Assembly: GCA_050742975.1 (NCBI GenBank)
Contig: JBOGDQ010000136.1
Coordinates: 1 to 13,885 of the forward strand
Length of the DNA stretch: 13,885 bases
From: JBDTGE01 sp050742975
GTDB taxonomy: Bacteria; Actinomycetota; Actinomycetes; Mycobacteriales; Jatrophihabitantaceae
Direction of reading: 5' to 3'
Under the pieces are notes generated by a model. The model ran no database searches. It was given only the letters and a program-made list of their open reading frames with translations, and had not been told where the DNA came from. A program made the position numbers and the translations under genes. Of this stretch, positions 7,651-13,670 are shown piece after piece. Within the stretch, counting starts at the first letter, position 1. Each line of letters starts with the position of its first letter.

Positions 7651-7656
7651 GGCCGC

Positions 7657-9429
7657 ATGGCTTCCGAGCCCCGCGAACCGCAGAGCAGTCATCGTGCCCG
7701 CGAACCTGCCGTCGACGGCGAACCCCACGGCCGCACGGCCTTTCTCGAGCAGGAGATCGAGCTGCTCCGGGCCAAGGTTTCCGAGTCCCCGCGACACATG
7801 CGGGTGCTGGAGGACCGGCTGACCGAGTCGCAGACCCGTATCGCCGCGCTCAGCGACCGCAACGACCGGCTCGCCGACACCCTGCGTGAAGCACGGGACC
7901 AGATGGTCGCGCTCAAGGAGGAGATCGACCGGCTCGCTCAACCGCCGAGCGGCTACGGCGTGTTCCTCGAGGCGTTCGAGGACGGCACCGTCGACATCTT
8001 CACCTCCGGCCGCAAGCTGCGCGTCGCCGTGTCGCCCGAGGTGCCGACGCTCGAGCTGCAGCACGGCCAGGAGGTCATGCTCAACGAGGCGATGAACGTC
8101 GTCGCGGCACGTGGCTTCGAGCGGGCCGGCGAGGTCGTGATGCTCAAGGAGATCCTCGACGGTGGCGACCGCGCGCTGGTCATCGGGCACACCGACGAGG
8201 AGCGCGTGGTCTACCTCGCCGACCTGCTGCGCGACAAGCCGTTGCGCGTCGGGGACTCGCTGCTGCTGGAGACCCGCTCGTCCTATGCCTACGAGCGGAT
8301 CCCCAAGAGCGAGGTCGAGGAGCTCATCCTCGAGGAGGTCCCGGATCTCGATTACACCGACATCGGCGGGCTGGCCAAGCAGATCGAGGCGATCCGCGAC
8401 GCCGTCGAGTTGCCGTTCCTGCACGCCGACCTGTTCCGCGAGCACCAGCTGCGCCCGCCGAAGGGCATCCTGCTTTACGGGCCGCCCGGCTGCGGAAAGA
8501 CGCTCATCGCCAAGGCCGTGGCGAACTCGCTGGCCAAGCAGGTGCAGAGGGTGCACGGGGGCGATGAGAAGGCCACCGCGTTCTTCCTGAACATCAAGGG
8601 CCCGGAGCTGCTGAACAAGTACGTCGGCGAGACCGAGCGGCACATCCGGCTGGTGTTCCAACGGGCGCGCGAGAAGGCTTCCGAGGGCACGCCGGTCATC
8701 GTCTTCTTCGACGAGATGGACTCCATCTTCCGCACCCGCGGCTCGGGCGTCTCCTCGGACGTCGAGAACACGATCGTGCCGCAGCTGCTGTCGGAGATCG
8801 ACGGCGTCGAGGGGCTGGAGAACGTGATCGTGATCGGCGCGTCCAACCGCGAGGACATGATCGACCCGGCGATCCTGCGTCCGGGCCGGCTCGACGTGAA
8901 GATCAAGATCGAGCGGCCCGACGCCGAGGCTGCGCGCGACATCTTCAGCAAGTACATCCTGACCGGGCTGCCGATCCACACCGACGACCTGGCCGAGCAC
9001 GGTGGCGATACCGAGGCGACGGTCGCGGCGATGATCCAGCACACGGTCGAGCGGATGTACTCGGAGTCCGAGGAGAACCGCTTCCTCGAGGTCACCTACG
9101 CGAACGGTGACAAGGAAACGCTGTACTTCAAGGACTTCAACTCCGGCGCGATGATCCAGAACATCGTGGACCGCGGCAAGAAGATGGCGATCAAGGACCT
9201 GCTGACGACCGGCCAGCGCGGCCTGCGGATGCAGCACCTGCTCGCCGCGTGCGTCGACGAGTTCCGCGAGAACGAGGACCTGCCGAACACCACCAACCCC
9301 GACGACTGGGCGCGGATCTCCGGCAAGAAGGGCGAGCGGATCGTCTACATCCGCACGCTCGTGTCCGGCAAGGGCAGCGACGCCGGCCGCTCGATCGACA
9401 CCGTCGGCAACACCGGCCAGTACCTGTAG
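7657..9429 (+). CDS. arc: Proteasomal AAA+ ATPase Arc/Mpa
   Basis: Arc (Mpa in mycobacteria) forms a hexamer that binds Pup-tagged proteins, unfolds them and feeds them to the 20S proteasome. The 590-residue protein shows an N-terminal coiled coil (about 28-93, the Pup-binding element), an OB-fold region (about 97-228) and an AAA domain. The AAA domain has Walker A GPPGCGKT (275-282), pore-loop KYVGETER (321-328), Walker B VIVFFDE (347-353), sensor-like GASNRED and the arginine-finger region RPGR (408-411). It ends in Gln-Tyr-Leu, the C-terminal tail with penultimate Tyr that engages the proteasome core. Length and domains are normal for the family. The start is fixed by a strong Shine-Dalgarno. 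Downstream, a VOC-fold gene begins within the stop codon. No proteasome subunit gene is present in this window. Confidence 0.96.
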   Translation: MASEPREPQSSHRAREPAVDGEPHGRTAFLEQEIELLRAKVSESPRHMRVLEDRLTESQTRIAALSDRNDRLADTLREARDQMVALKEEIDRLAQPPSGYGVFLEAFEDGTVDIFTSGRKLRVAVSPEVPTLELQHGQEVMLNEAMNVVAARGFERAGEVVMLKEILDGGDRALVIGHTDEERVVYLADLLRDKPLRVGDSLLLETRSSYAYERIPKSEVEELILEEVPDLDYTDIGGLAKQIEAIRDAVELPFLHADLFREHQLRPPKGILLYGPPGCGKTLIAKAVANSLAKQVQRVHGGDEKATAFFLNIKGPELLNKYVGETERHIRLVFQRAREKASEGTPVIVFFDEMDSIFRTRGSGVSSDVENTIVPQLLSEIDGVEGLENVIVIGASNREDMIDPAILRPGRLDVKIKIERPDAEAARDIFSKYILTGLPIHTDDLAEHGGDTEATVAAMIQHTVERMYSESEENRFLEVTYANGDKETLYFKDFNSGAMIQNIVDRGKKMAIKDLLTTGQRGLRMQHLLAACVDEFRENEDLPNTTNPDDWARISGKKGERIVYIRTLVSGKGSDAGRSIDTVGNTGQYL

Positions 9430-9800
9430 TGCCGGTGGGTGTCACCCGGATCGTTCCGGATCTGCCGGTCTCGGACGTAGGCCTCGCCAACACGCTGTAC
9501 GCACACCTGTTCGGCCTCGAGATCGCGATGGACCTGGGCTGGGTGGGCAACCTCGGCCCTGCCGAACGACCGTCCGTCCAGTTACAGGTGATGACGTCGG
9601 ACGAGACCGCACCGTGCAACCCTGTCGTCAGCATCGGCGTGGCGTGCGTCGCTGATGTGGACGAGGTACATGGGCGCGTGCTCGAGGCCGGCTTGGAGAT
9701 CGTGCACCCACCGACCGATGAGAGCTGGGGAGTCCACCGGTTCTTCTTCCGTGACCCTGACGGCAACGTCGTCAACGTTGTGGCGCACCGAACAGGCTGA
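9429..9800 (+). CDS. VOC-superfamily (glyoxalase/bleomycin resistance-like) protein
   Basis: This 123-residue protein has the paired beta-alpha-beta-beta-beta layout of the vicinal oxygen chelate fold. The first half is TRIVPDLPVSDV...YAHLFGLEIAMDLGW. The second half has SIGVACVADVDEVHGRVLEAG followed by WGVHRFFFRDPDGNVVNVVAH. Members are metal-dependent isomerases, dioxygenases or resistance proteins; the substrate here is unknown, and some members bind no metal. The GTG start at 9429 uses the last base of the arc stop (TAGTG), so translation is probably coupled to arc. GTG 9435 is a possible alternative. No strong ribosome-binding site is seen. Its role beside arc cannot be inferred from sequence. 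Confidence 0.82.
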   Translation: MPVGVTRIVPDLPVSDVGLANTLYAHLFGLEIAMDLGWVGNLGPAERPSVQLQVMTSDETAPCNPVVSIGVACVADVDEVHGRVLEAGLEIVHPPTDESWGVHRFFFRDPDGNVVNVVAHRTG

Positions 9801-9870
9801 GCCATCCGGTCGCTGGCAGGATGGTCAGGTGCCGAGCCGGTCCCCGCGTCTGAACCGCCGAGCGCTGCGC

Positions 9871-9925
9871 CTTTCCCGGCGCGTAGTCGGTTCAGGGGTA
9901 CCTAACCGACCACCAGCGGGGAAAG
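9871..9925. repeat. 55-nt palindromic element, copy 1
   Basis: The element has inverted ends (CTTTCCCGGC at 9871-9880 against GCGGGGAAAG at 9916-9925, one mismatch) and an inner stem of 7 bp (GTCGGTT/AACCGAC). An apical 3-bp stem, AGG/CCT, closes a GGTA loop. A second copy starts 74 nt downstream in the same orientation, with 47 of 55 positions identical. It looks like a REP-type or small mobile palindromic repeat. No T-run follows, so it is not a standard terminator. Confidence 0.8.
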
Positions 9926-9944
9926 GTGCGTCTGGCCTCGCGCG

Positions 9945-9999
9945 CTTTCCCCGCGCGTGCTCGGTTCGGGGGTGCCTAACCGGTCGCCAGCGGGGAAAG
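9945..9999. repeat. 55-nt palindromic element, copy 2
   Basis: This is a direct repeat of the element 19 nt upstream. The outer stem is a perfect 10 bp (CTTTCCCCGC against GCGGGGAAAG) and the inner stem is TCGGTT/AACCGG with one wobble pair. Two of the eight differences from copy 1 change A to G opposite a T, turning A-T pairs into G-T wobbles and so keeping the hairpin in an RNA. It ends 26 nt before the transporter's start codon. Confidence 0.8.
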
Positions 10000-10025
10000 G
10001 CATCCGCGACGATCCCCGCGATGCC

Positions 10026-10778
10026 GTGAACACCTGGCAGGCGCTGCTGGTGTTCGTTGCGGGCATCTGTGCCGGGACGATCAACACGGTGGTCGGCTCC
10101 GGCACTCTCATCACGTTCCCGGTGCTGCTCGGCGTCGGCGTATCACCGATCACCGCGAACGTGTCCAACACGGTCGGACTGTTTCCCGGTTCGCTGGTCG
10201 GCGCGTACGGCTACCGCGCCGAGCTCACCGGGCAGCGAGCGCGCGCGATCCGGCTGGGCCTTGCCTCGATCATCGGCGCGATCATCGGTGCGGTCCTGCT
10301 GCTCACCCTGCCGGCCGGTGCCTTCAAGGCGATCGTCCCAATCCTGATCATCCTGGCGCTGCTGCTCGTCGTGTTCGGCAAGCAATTGACGGCCAGGCTC
10401 GCGCACACCAAGCACAAGCCGACCGAGTCGATCACGCCGCTGCTCTGGTCGTTGACGCTGCTGACCGGTGTGTACGGCGGCTACTTCGGCGCGGCGCAGG
10501 GCGTGCTGCTGATGGGCATCTTCGGCGTGCTGCTTGCCGAGCCGATGCAGCGGCAGAACGCGCTCAAGAACGTGCTGGCGGGGCTGGTGAACCTGGTCGC
10601 CGCGATCGTCTTCGTGGCCACCGCCCACATCGACTGGGCGGCCGCCGGGCTCATCGCGGCCGGCTCCGTCCTGGGCGGCGTGCTCGGGGCGCGGATCGGG
10701 CGGCGCCTGTCACCGGCCGTGCTGCGTGGCGTGATCGTCGTCGTCGGCCTCGCAGCCGTCATCAAGCTGCTCGTCTGA
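10026..10778 (+). CDS. TauE/SafE (TSUP) family membrane transporter
   Basis: This 250-residue, very hydrophobic protein has about eight predicted membrane segments in two halves. Conserved family motifs are GTINTVVGSGTLITFPVLL near residue 18 in the first half and GVYGGYFGAAQGVLLMG in the second. TSUP proteins move sulfur-containing or organic anions such as sulfite, sulfoacetate or taurine-derived compounds across the membrane; the substrate here is unknown. GTG 10026 is the chosen start because it places the first membrane segment at the N-terminus. The frame stays open upstream into the palindromic repeats, which is unlikely to be coding. No ribosome-binding site is visible. It lies between arc and dop, where it has no obvious functional link. 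Confidence 0.88.
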   Translation: MNTWQALLVFVAGICAGTINTVVGSGTLITFPVLLGVGVSPITANVSNTVGLFPGSLVGAYGYRAELTGQRARAIRLGLASIIGAIIGAVLLLTLPAGAFKAIVPILIILALLLVVFGKQLTARLAHTKHKPTESITPLLWSLTLLTGVYGGYFGAAQGVLLMGIFGVLLAEPMQRQNALKNVLAGLVNLVAAIVFVATAHIDWAAAGLIAAGSVLGGVLGARIGRRLSPAVLRGVIVVVGLAAVIKLLV

Positions 10779-10787
10779 CGACCGTGG

Positions 10788-10944
10788 TCAGTCCGTTCCG
10801 GGCGGGCCGACACGCACCGCCGTCGTGAGCCCGCGAACGGCGTCGCGCCGCACGAAGATCAGGCCGCCACCGATGAAGCCGGGCCCCCTTCACGATCTGG
10901 GTCCAGCCCTGACCGAGCGGCTCACCGAAGGACGCGGTGCTCAT
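10788..10944 (-). pseudogene. Small gene of about 51 codons, apparently frameshifted
   Basis: From ATG 10944 the frame reads MSTASFGEPLGQGWTQIVKG and then turns into Arg-rich sequence. Removing one G from the five-G run (10884-10888 on the minus strand) restores a frame with normal G/C-rich third positions. That frame continues with PGFIGGGLIFVRRDAVRGL and ends at TGA 10788-10790, for a 51-residue product. TACCTT lies exactly 6 nt before the ATG, a leaderless-type promoter, which supports a real gene. I do not recognise the family. Without the correction the frame runs to 10762, overlapping the transporter's end. The extra G may be a true mutation, a sequencing error in a homopolymer, or a shift site. 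Confidence 0.5.
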
Positions 10945-10950
10945 CCATCG

Positions 10951-10956
10951 AAGGTA
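10951..10956 (-). promoter_or_regulatory. -10 box (TACCTT) of the small gene beside dop
   Basis: TACCTT on the minus strand is followed by CGATGG and then ATG 10944, the leaderless spacing also seen at dop, lepB and the M50 gene. It is 24 bp from the divergent dop -10 box. Confidence 0.45.
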
Positions 10957-10980
10957 GCGCCGCGCACAGGCCCGACGTCG

Positions 10981-10986
10981 TAGCCT
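10981..10986 (+). promoter_or_regulatory. -10 box (TAGCCT) of leaderless dop promoter
   Basis: TAGCCT is followed by a 6-nt spacer (GATGAC) and GTG 10993, placing the transcript start on the start codon. No Shine-Dalgarno is present. It also sets the start of dop. Confidence 0.55.
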
Positions 10987-10992
10987 GATGAC

Positions 10993-12519
10993 GTGAGCGT
11001 GAGACGCGTGATGGGCACCGAGGTCGAGTACGGCGTGAGCCTGCCCGGTCAACCACAGGCCAACGCGATGCTGCTGTCCGCACAGGTGGTCAACGCGTAC
11101 GCGAGTTCGCTCCCGGCCGGTCGGGCGCGACGGGCGAGCTGGGACTTCGAGGAGGAGTCGCCGCTGCGCGATGCGCGCGGATTCGACCTCGGCGGCAGCG
11201 GCACGGTGGCGCAGGAGTTCATCGAGGCCGAGGAAGACACCGGGATGGCCAACGTCATCCTGCCCAACGGCGCGCGGCTGTACGTCGACCACGCGCATCC
11301 CGAGTACTCCAGCCCAGAGGTCACCAACCCGCTCGACGCGGTGAAGTGGGACAAGGCCGGCGAGCTGGTGATGCTGGCGGCGGTGCGACGCGTGGCGAGC
11401 CTGCCCGGGGTCAGCGCGCCGATCAACCTGTACAAGAACAACACCGACAACAAGGGCGCGTCCTACGGTTCGCACGAGAACTACCTGTGCCGCCGGGAGA
11501 CTCCGTTCACCTCGCTGGTGCGTCATCTCGTGCCGTTCTTCACCACGCGTCAGGTCATCTGCGGAGCCGGGCGGGTCGGCCTCGGCCAGGACGGCAGGAC
11601 GGCCGGCTTCCAGATCACCCAGCGGGCCGACTTCTTCGAGGTCGAGGTCGGGCTGGAGACGACGCTCAAGCGGCCGATCGTGAACACGCGCGACGAGCCG
11701 CACGCCGACGCCGACCGCTACCGCCGCCTGCACGTGATCATCGGTGACGCGAACCTGTCCGAGATCTCGACTTACCTCAAGGTCGGCACCGCGGCCCTCG
11801 TGCTGGAGATGATCGAGGAGAACGTCCTCGACGACGACCTGGCGATCGCTCAGCCGGTACGCGAACTGCACGAGGTGTCGCACGACCCCGCGCTGAAACA
11901 CGCGATCGCCCTGGCCGACGGCCGGCGGATCACCGCGCTGGACCTGCAGGGCGAGTACCTCGACCGAGCCAGGAAGTTCGTCGACGACCGGTATGGCGAG
12001 GACGCTGACGAGCAGACTGTCGACGTCCTGACGCGTTGGGAATCCGTACTGACCCGGCTCGCCGAGGACCCGATGCAGCTCGCGGACGAACTCGACTGGG
12101 TCGCCAAGCTGCGCCTGCTCAACGGGTACCGCGACCGTGACGGCCTGGACTGGGACTCGCCCCGCCTGCAGCTGGTCGACCTGCAGTACGCCGACGTGCG
12201 TCCTGAGAAGGGCCTGTACCACCGGCTCGTCTCGCGCGGCGCGATCAAGACGCTGCTGCCGGCCGGTGCAGCAGAGGCCGCGGTCAGCTCGCCGCCGGAG
12301 GACACTCGCGCCTACTTCCGCGGCGAGTGCCTCCGGCGCTACGGGCAGTCGGTCGCCGCCGCGTCCTGGGACTCGGTCATCTTCGACGTCGGGCGCGAGT
12401 CGCTGGTCCGGGTGCCGATGCTCGAGCCGCAGCGGGGCACGAAGGCGCACGTGGGGGAGTTGCTCGACCGCAGCCCGACCGCGCAGTCGTTGATCGATGC
12501 GCTGGTGGGTCCGCGCTGA
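10993..12519 (+). CDS. dop: Deamidase/depupylase of Pup (Dop)
   Basis: Dop converts the C-terminal Gln of Pup to Glu and removes Pup from tagged proteins; it is related to the ligase PafA and to glutamine synthetase. The 508-residue protein has the N-terminal GTEVEYG (8-14) with metal/ATP-binding glutamates, SPLRDARGFDL followed by a Dop-loop segment (about 66-85), and LYVDHAHPEYS with the nucleophilic Asp99. It also has YKNNTDNKGASYGSHENYL (147-165), LETTLKRPIVNTRDEPHADA and the C-terminal RAYFRGECLRRYG. The Dop loop and these motifs identify it as Dop rather than PafA. The start is fixed by a leaderless promoter. Unlike in M. tuberculosis, pup and prcBA do not follow. The gene ends 12 nt from convergent kstR. 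Confidence 0.95.
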   Translation: MSVRRVMGTEVEYGVSLPGQPQANAMLLSAQVVNAYASSLPAGRARRASWDFEEESPLRDARGFDLGGSGTVAQEFIEAEEDTGMANVILPNGARLYVDHAHPEYSSPEVTNPLDAVKWDKAGELVMLAAVRRVASLPGVSAPINLYKNNTDNKGASYGSHENYLCRRETPFTSLVRHLVPFFTTRQVICGAGRVGLGQDGRTAGFQITQRADFFEVEVGLETTLKRPIVNTRDEPHADADRYRRLHVIIGDANLSEISTYLKVGTAALVLEMIEENVLDDDLAIAQPVRELHEVSHDPALKHAIALADGRRITALDLQGEYLDRARKFVDDRYGEDADEQTVDVLTRWESVLTRLAEDPMQLADELDWVAKLRLLNGYRDRDGLDWDSPRLQLVDLQYADVRPEKGLYHRLVSRGAIKTLLPAGAAEAAVSSPPEDTRAYFRGECLRRYGQSVAAASWDSVIFDVGRESLVRVPMLEPQRGTKAHVGELLDRSPTAQSLIDALVGPR

Positions 12520-12531
12520 CCGAGCGCGTGA

Positions 12532-13185
12532 TCAGAAGGAGTCGGCCGCCTTGCGGACTCCGAGCAGCAGGCCGATCGTCAGCTCGAGACGGTTGGCGAC
12601 GTCGGTCGCCGAAGCGCGGCGGGTCACCCAGGCCACCAGGTTCGACAGCCACACGTCACTGATCACGCGCGCTATCGTGAGCTGCTCCTCGCTCGGCGTG
12701 CCCTCGGCGCTGAGCATCGCCCGGGCGAACATCTGGTCCATCAATCGGCCGACCTGATCGACCTCGGCAGCGGCCGACGCGTCGGCGAACATGAACGCGC
12801 GGGTCATCGCCTCGGTCAGCTGCGGGTCGCGCTGCAGACCCTTGGTGATCCGGGCCAGTATGAACATCAGCCGGTCGTACGACGTCGCACCGGGGATGAC
12901 CACGCGGTCAGTGCGCTCCTGTACCCGTTCGAGCTCGCGCGCGAGGGCCGAGACGAGCAGGTGGATCTTGGACGGGAAGTAGCGGTACAGGGTGCCGAGC
13001 GCGACATCGGCGCGCTCGGCGACGGCCCGCATCTGGACGGCCTCATAACCACCTTTGGACGCGAGCGCCAGTGTCGCGTCGAGGATCCGCTTGCGCCGAT
13101 CACGTTGCGCGGACGACCCAAGCTCCTCGGGCGGCAGCGCGCTGACGGCCCCGTCGCCGTTGCGTACGCGTCGTGCGGCAGTCAT
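12532..13185 (-). CDS. kstR: TetR-family regulator, KstR-like (cholesterol catabolism)
   Basis: KstR represses steroid and cholesterol catabolism genes and releases DNA on binding a CoA thioester of a cholesterol metabolite. This 217-residue protein closely resembles M. tuberculosis KstR. The N-terminal HTH reads RKRILDATLALASKGGYEAV and AERADVALGTLYRYFPSK (about 56-73). The ligand-binding domain contains LTEAMTRAFMFADASAAAEV and ARVISDVWLSNLVAW. ATG 13185 is chosen because GGAGGG lies 6 nt upstream; an open frame continues to 13227 but has no better start. Two palindromes matching the KstR site lie upstream, one over the likely -35 region, indicating self-repression. Its place next to dop, rather than beside lipid or steroid genes, is unusual. 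Confidence 0.88.
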   Translation of the reverse strand: MTAARRVRNGDGAVSALPPEELGSSAQRDRRKRILDATLALASKGGYEAVQMRAVAERADVALGTLYRYFPSKIHLLVSALARELERVQERTDRVVIPGATSYDRLMFILARITKGLQRDPQLTEAMTRAFMFADASAAAEVDQVGRLMDQMFARAMLSAEGTPSEEQLTIARVISDVWLSNLVAWVTRRASATDVANRLELTIGLLLGVRKAADSF

Positions 13186-13191
13186 CCAATT

Positions 13192-13197
13192 CCCTCC
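13192..13197 (-). promoter_or_regulatory. Shine-Dalgarno for kstR (GGAGGG)
   Basis: GGAGGG with a 6-nt spacer before ATG 13185; it decides the start of kstR. Confidence 0.75.
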
Positions 13198-13230
13198 ACC
13201 GAGGTCGCGATCGAGCGTCCAGCTCACCCG

Positions 13231-13236
13231 AGCCTA
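13231..13236 (-). promoter_or_regulatory. Candidate -10 box (TAGGCT) of kstR
   Basis: TAGGCT on the minus strand fits TANNNT. It lies 15 bp from the operator at 13252-13265, which would cover the -35 region, as expected for a self-repressed gene. The leader to ATG 13185 would be about 40 nt and includes the ribosome-binding site. Confidence 0.45.
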
Positions 13237-13251
13237 GCATTGCGGACGTGG

Positions 13252-13265
13252 CGGAACGTGTTCCA
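13252..13265. promoter_or_regulatory. KstR-type operator 1
   Basis: GGAACGTGTTCC forms a near-perfect palindrome matching the KstR core AACnnGTT with symmetric flanks (TnnAACnnGTTnnA, one end base off). It overlaps the presumed -35 region of kstR. Confidence 0.7.
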
Positions 13266-13327
13266 GTCTCGTCGCGCGTCGGGCGCTCACCAGCTTAGTT
13301 TGATGCTGTTCTCGCGTTGACGCGTAC

Positions 13328-13341
13328 TAGAACGTGTTCTG
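13328..13341. promoter_or_regulatory. KstR-type operator 2
   Basis: TAGAACGTGTTCTG matches TnnAACnnGTTnnA at 13 of 14 pattern positions. Its centre lies 76 bp from operator 1. A TTGACG at 13317-13322 just before it could be a plus-strand -35 box, but no good -10 box follows. Confidence 0.65.
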
Positions 13342-13420
13342 GATTGCGAAGCAACGACGGTGAAGGGGTTGGCGGGTGGGATTCGCCTAGACGAGGCGCA
13401 AGGGGCGGTAGCCGACCTTT

Positions 13421-13525
13421 GGTTGCGTTTCGTCAACTGCGGCGGCGACGAAGGAGTTGCTCGGCTTGCGGTGCTCGGTCTCCGACTCGCCTTCGGTTGC
13501 GTTGGGTCAACTGCTGCGGCGACGA
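13421..13525. repeat. Degenerate direct repeat, 74-bp period, before the DUF222 gene
   Basis: The 31 bp at 13421-13451 recur at 13495-13525 with 28 identities (both begin GGTTGCGTT and end GGCGACGA). Similarity continues after small insertions for about 40 bp more, around GGCTTGCG and TCCGACTCGCC / TCCGGCTCGCG. The 74-bp period is not a multiple of three, so the repeat would be read in different frames, which argues against coding. Confidence 0.6.
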
Positions 13526-13633
13526 GAAGGTTGCTCTCGGGGTTGGCTTGCGCTGCCGGGTTTCCGGCTCGCGGTTGGTCGCCATCTCCGGTTGATCAAG
13601 TTTGGGAATCGCTAACCAAGTAGGGCGAACGTC

Positions 13634-13663
13634 TTGACAGACATCGGCCGATAACGGCATAAT
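13634..13663 (+). promoter_or_regulatory. Near-consensus promoter of the DUF222 gene
   Basis: TTGACA (13634-13639), an 18-bp spacer and CATAAT (13658-13663) form the best sigma-70-type promoter in the window. Transcription would start at or next to ATG 13671, so the mRNA is probably leaderless. The spacer contains the palindrome ATCGGCCGAT. Confidence 0.65.
13643..13652. promoter_or_regulatory. Palindrome ATCGGCCGAT in the promoter spacer
   Basis: A perfect 10-bp palindrome between the -35 and -10 boxes of the DUF222 gene. Its position would suit a repressor site, but no regulator is known from this sequence. Confidence 0.4.
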
Positions 13664-13670
13664 AAGGCCT

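Larger units (their letters stand above)
13186..13670. other. 485-bp intergenic region between kstR and the DUF222 gene
   Basis: The two genes diverge from this region. It holds the kstR promoter, two KstR-type operators, a degenerate direct repeat with 74-bp period, and a strong promoter for the DUF222 gene. Base composition is less G/C-rich than in the surrounding genes. Short open frames here have poor codon use and no ribosome-binding site, so I see no credible gene in it. Confidence 0.6.

Noticed and set aside
7480..7656. Upstream extension of arc
   Set aside because: The extension has poor composition and covers the ferredoxin start; the strong GGAGGT before ATG 7657 fixes the start.
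7516..9237. 573-codon minus-strand open frame opposite arc
   Set aside because: It is a shadow of the G/C-rich codon pattern of arc, with no recognisable domain and no ribosome-binding site.
9871..9999. CRISPR array
   Set aside because: There are only two copies, the units are strongly palindromic throughout with 8 differences, there is a single 19-nt gap and no cas gene.
10775..10791. CTGAC...GTCAG inverted repeat after the transporter gene, as a terminator
   Set aside because: The stem is only 5 bp with no room for a stable inner stem, and no T-run follows.
10762..12450. Very long minus-strand open frame opposite dop
   Set aside because: It has Arg/Asp/Val/Gln-rich shadow composition with no domain motifs, lies wholly opposite a well-supported dop, and only its 3' end (from 10944) is of interest as the small broken gene.
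12497..12757. Possible Pup-like small ORF after dop
   Set aside because: It is opposite kstR, lacks the Pup C-terminal Gly-Gly-Glu/Gln and the acidic helical composition of Pup.
9871..13568. Same 74-bp period in the palindromic elements and the repeat before the DUF222 gene
   Set aside because: The sequences of the two repeats are unrelated; the shared period looks like coincidence.
13360..13623. Possible 87-residue protein upstream of the DUF222 gene
   Set aside because: Codon use is poor, there is no ribosome-binding site or leaderless box, and the underlying 74-bp repeat changes frame between copies.
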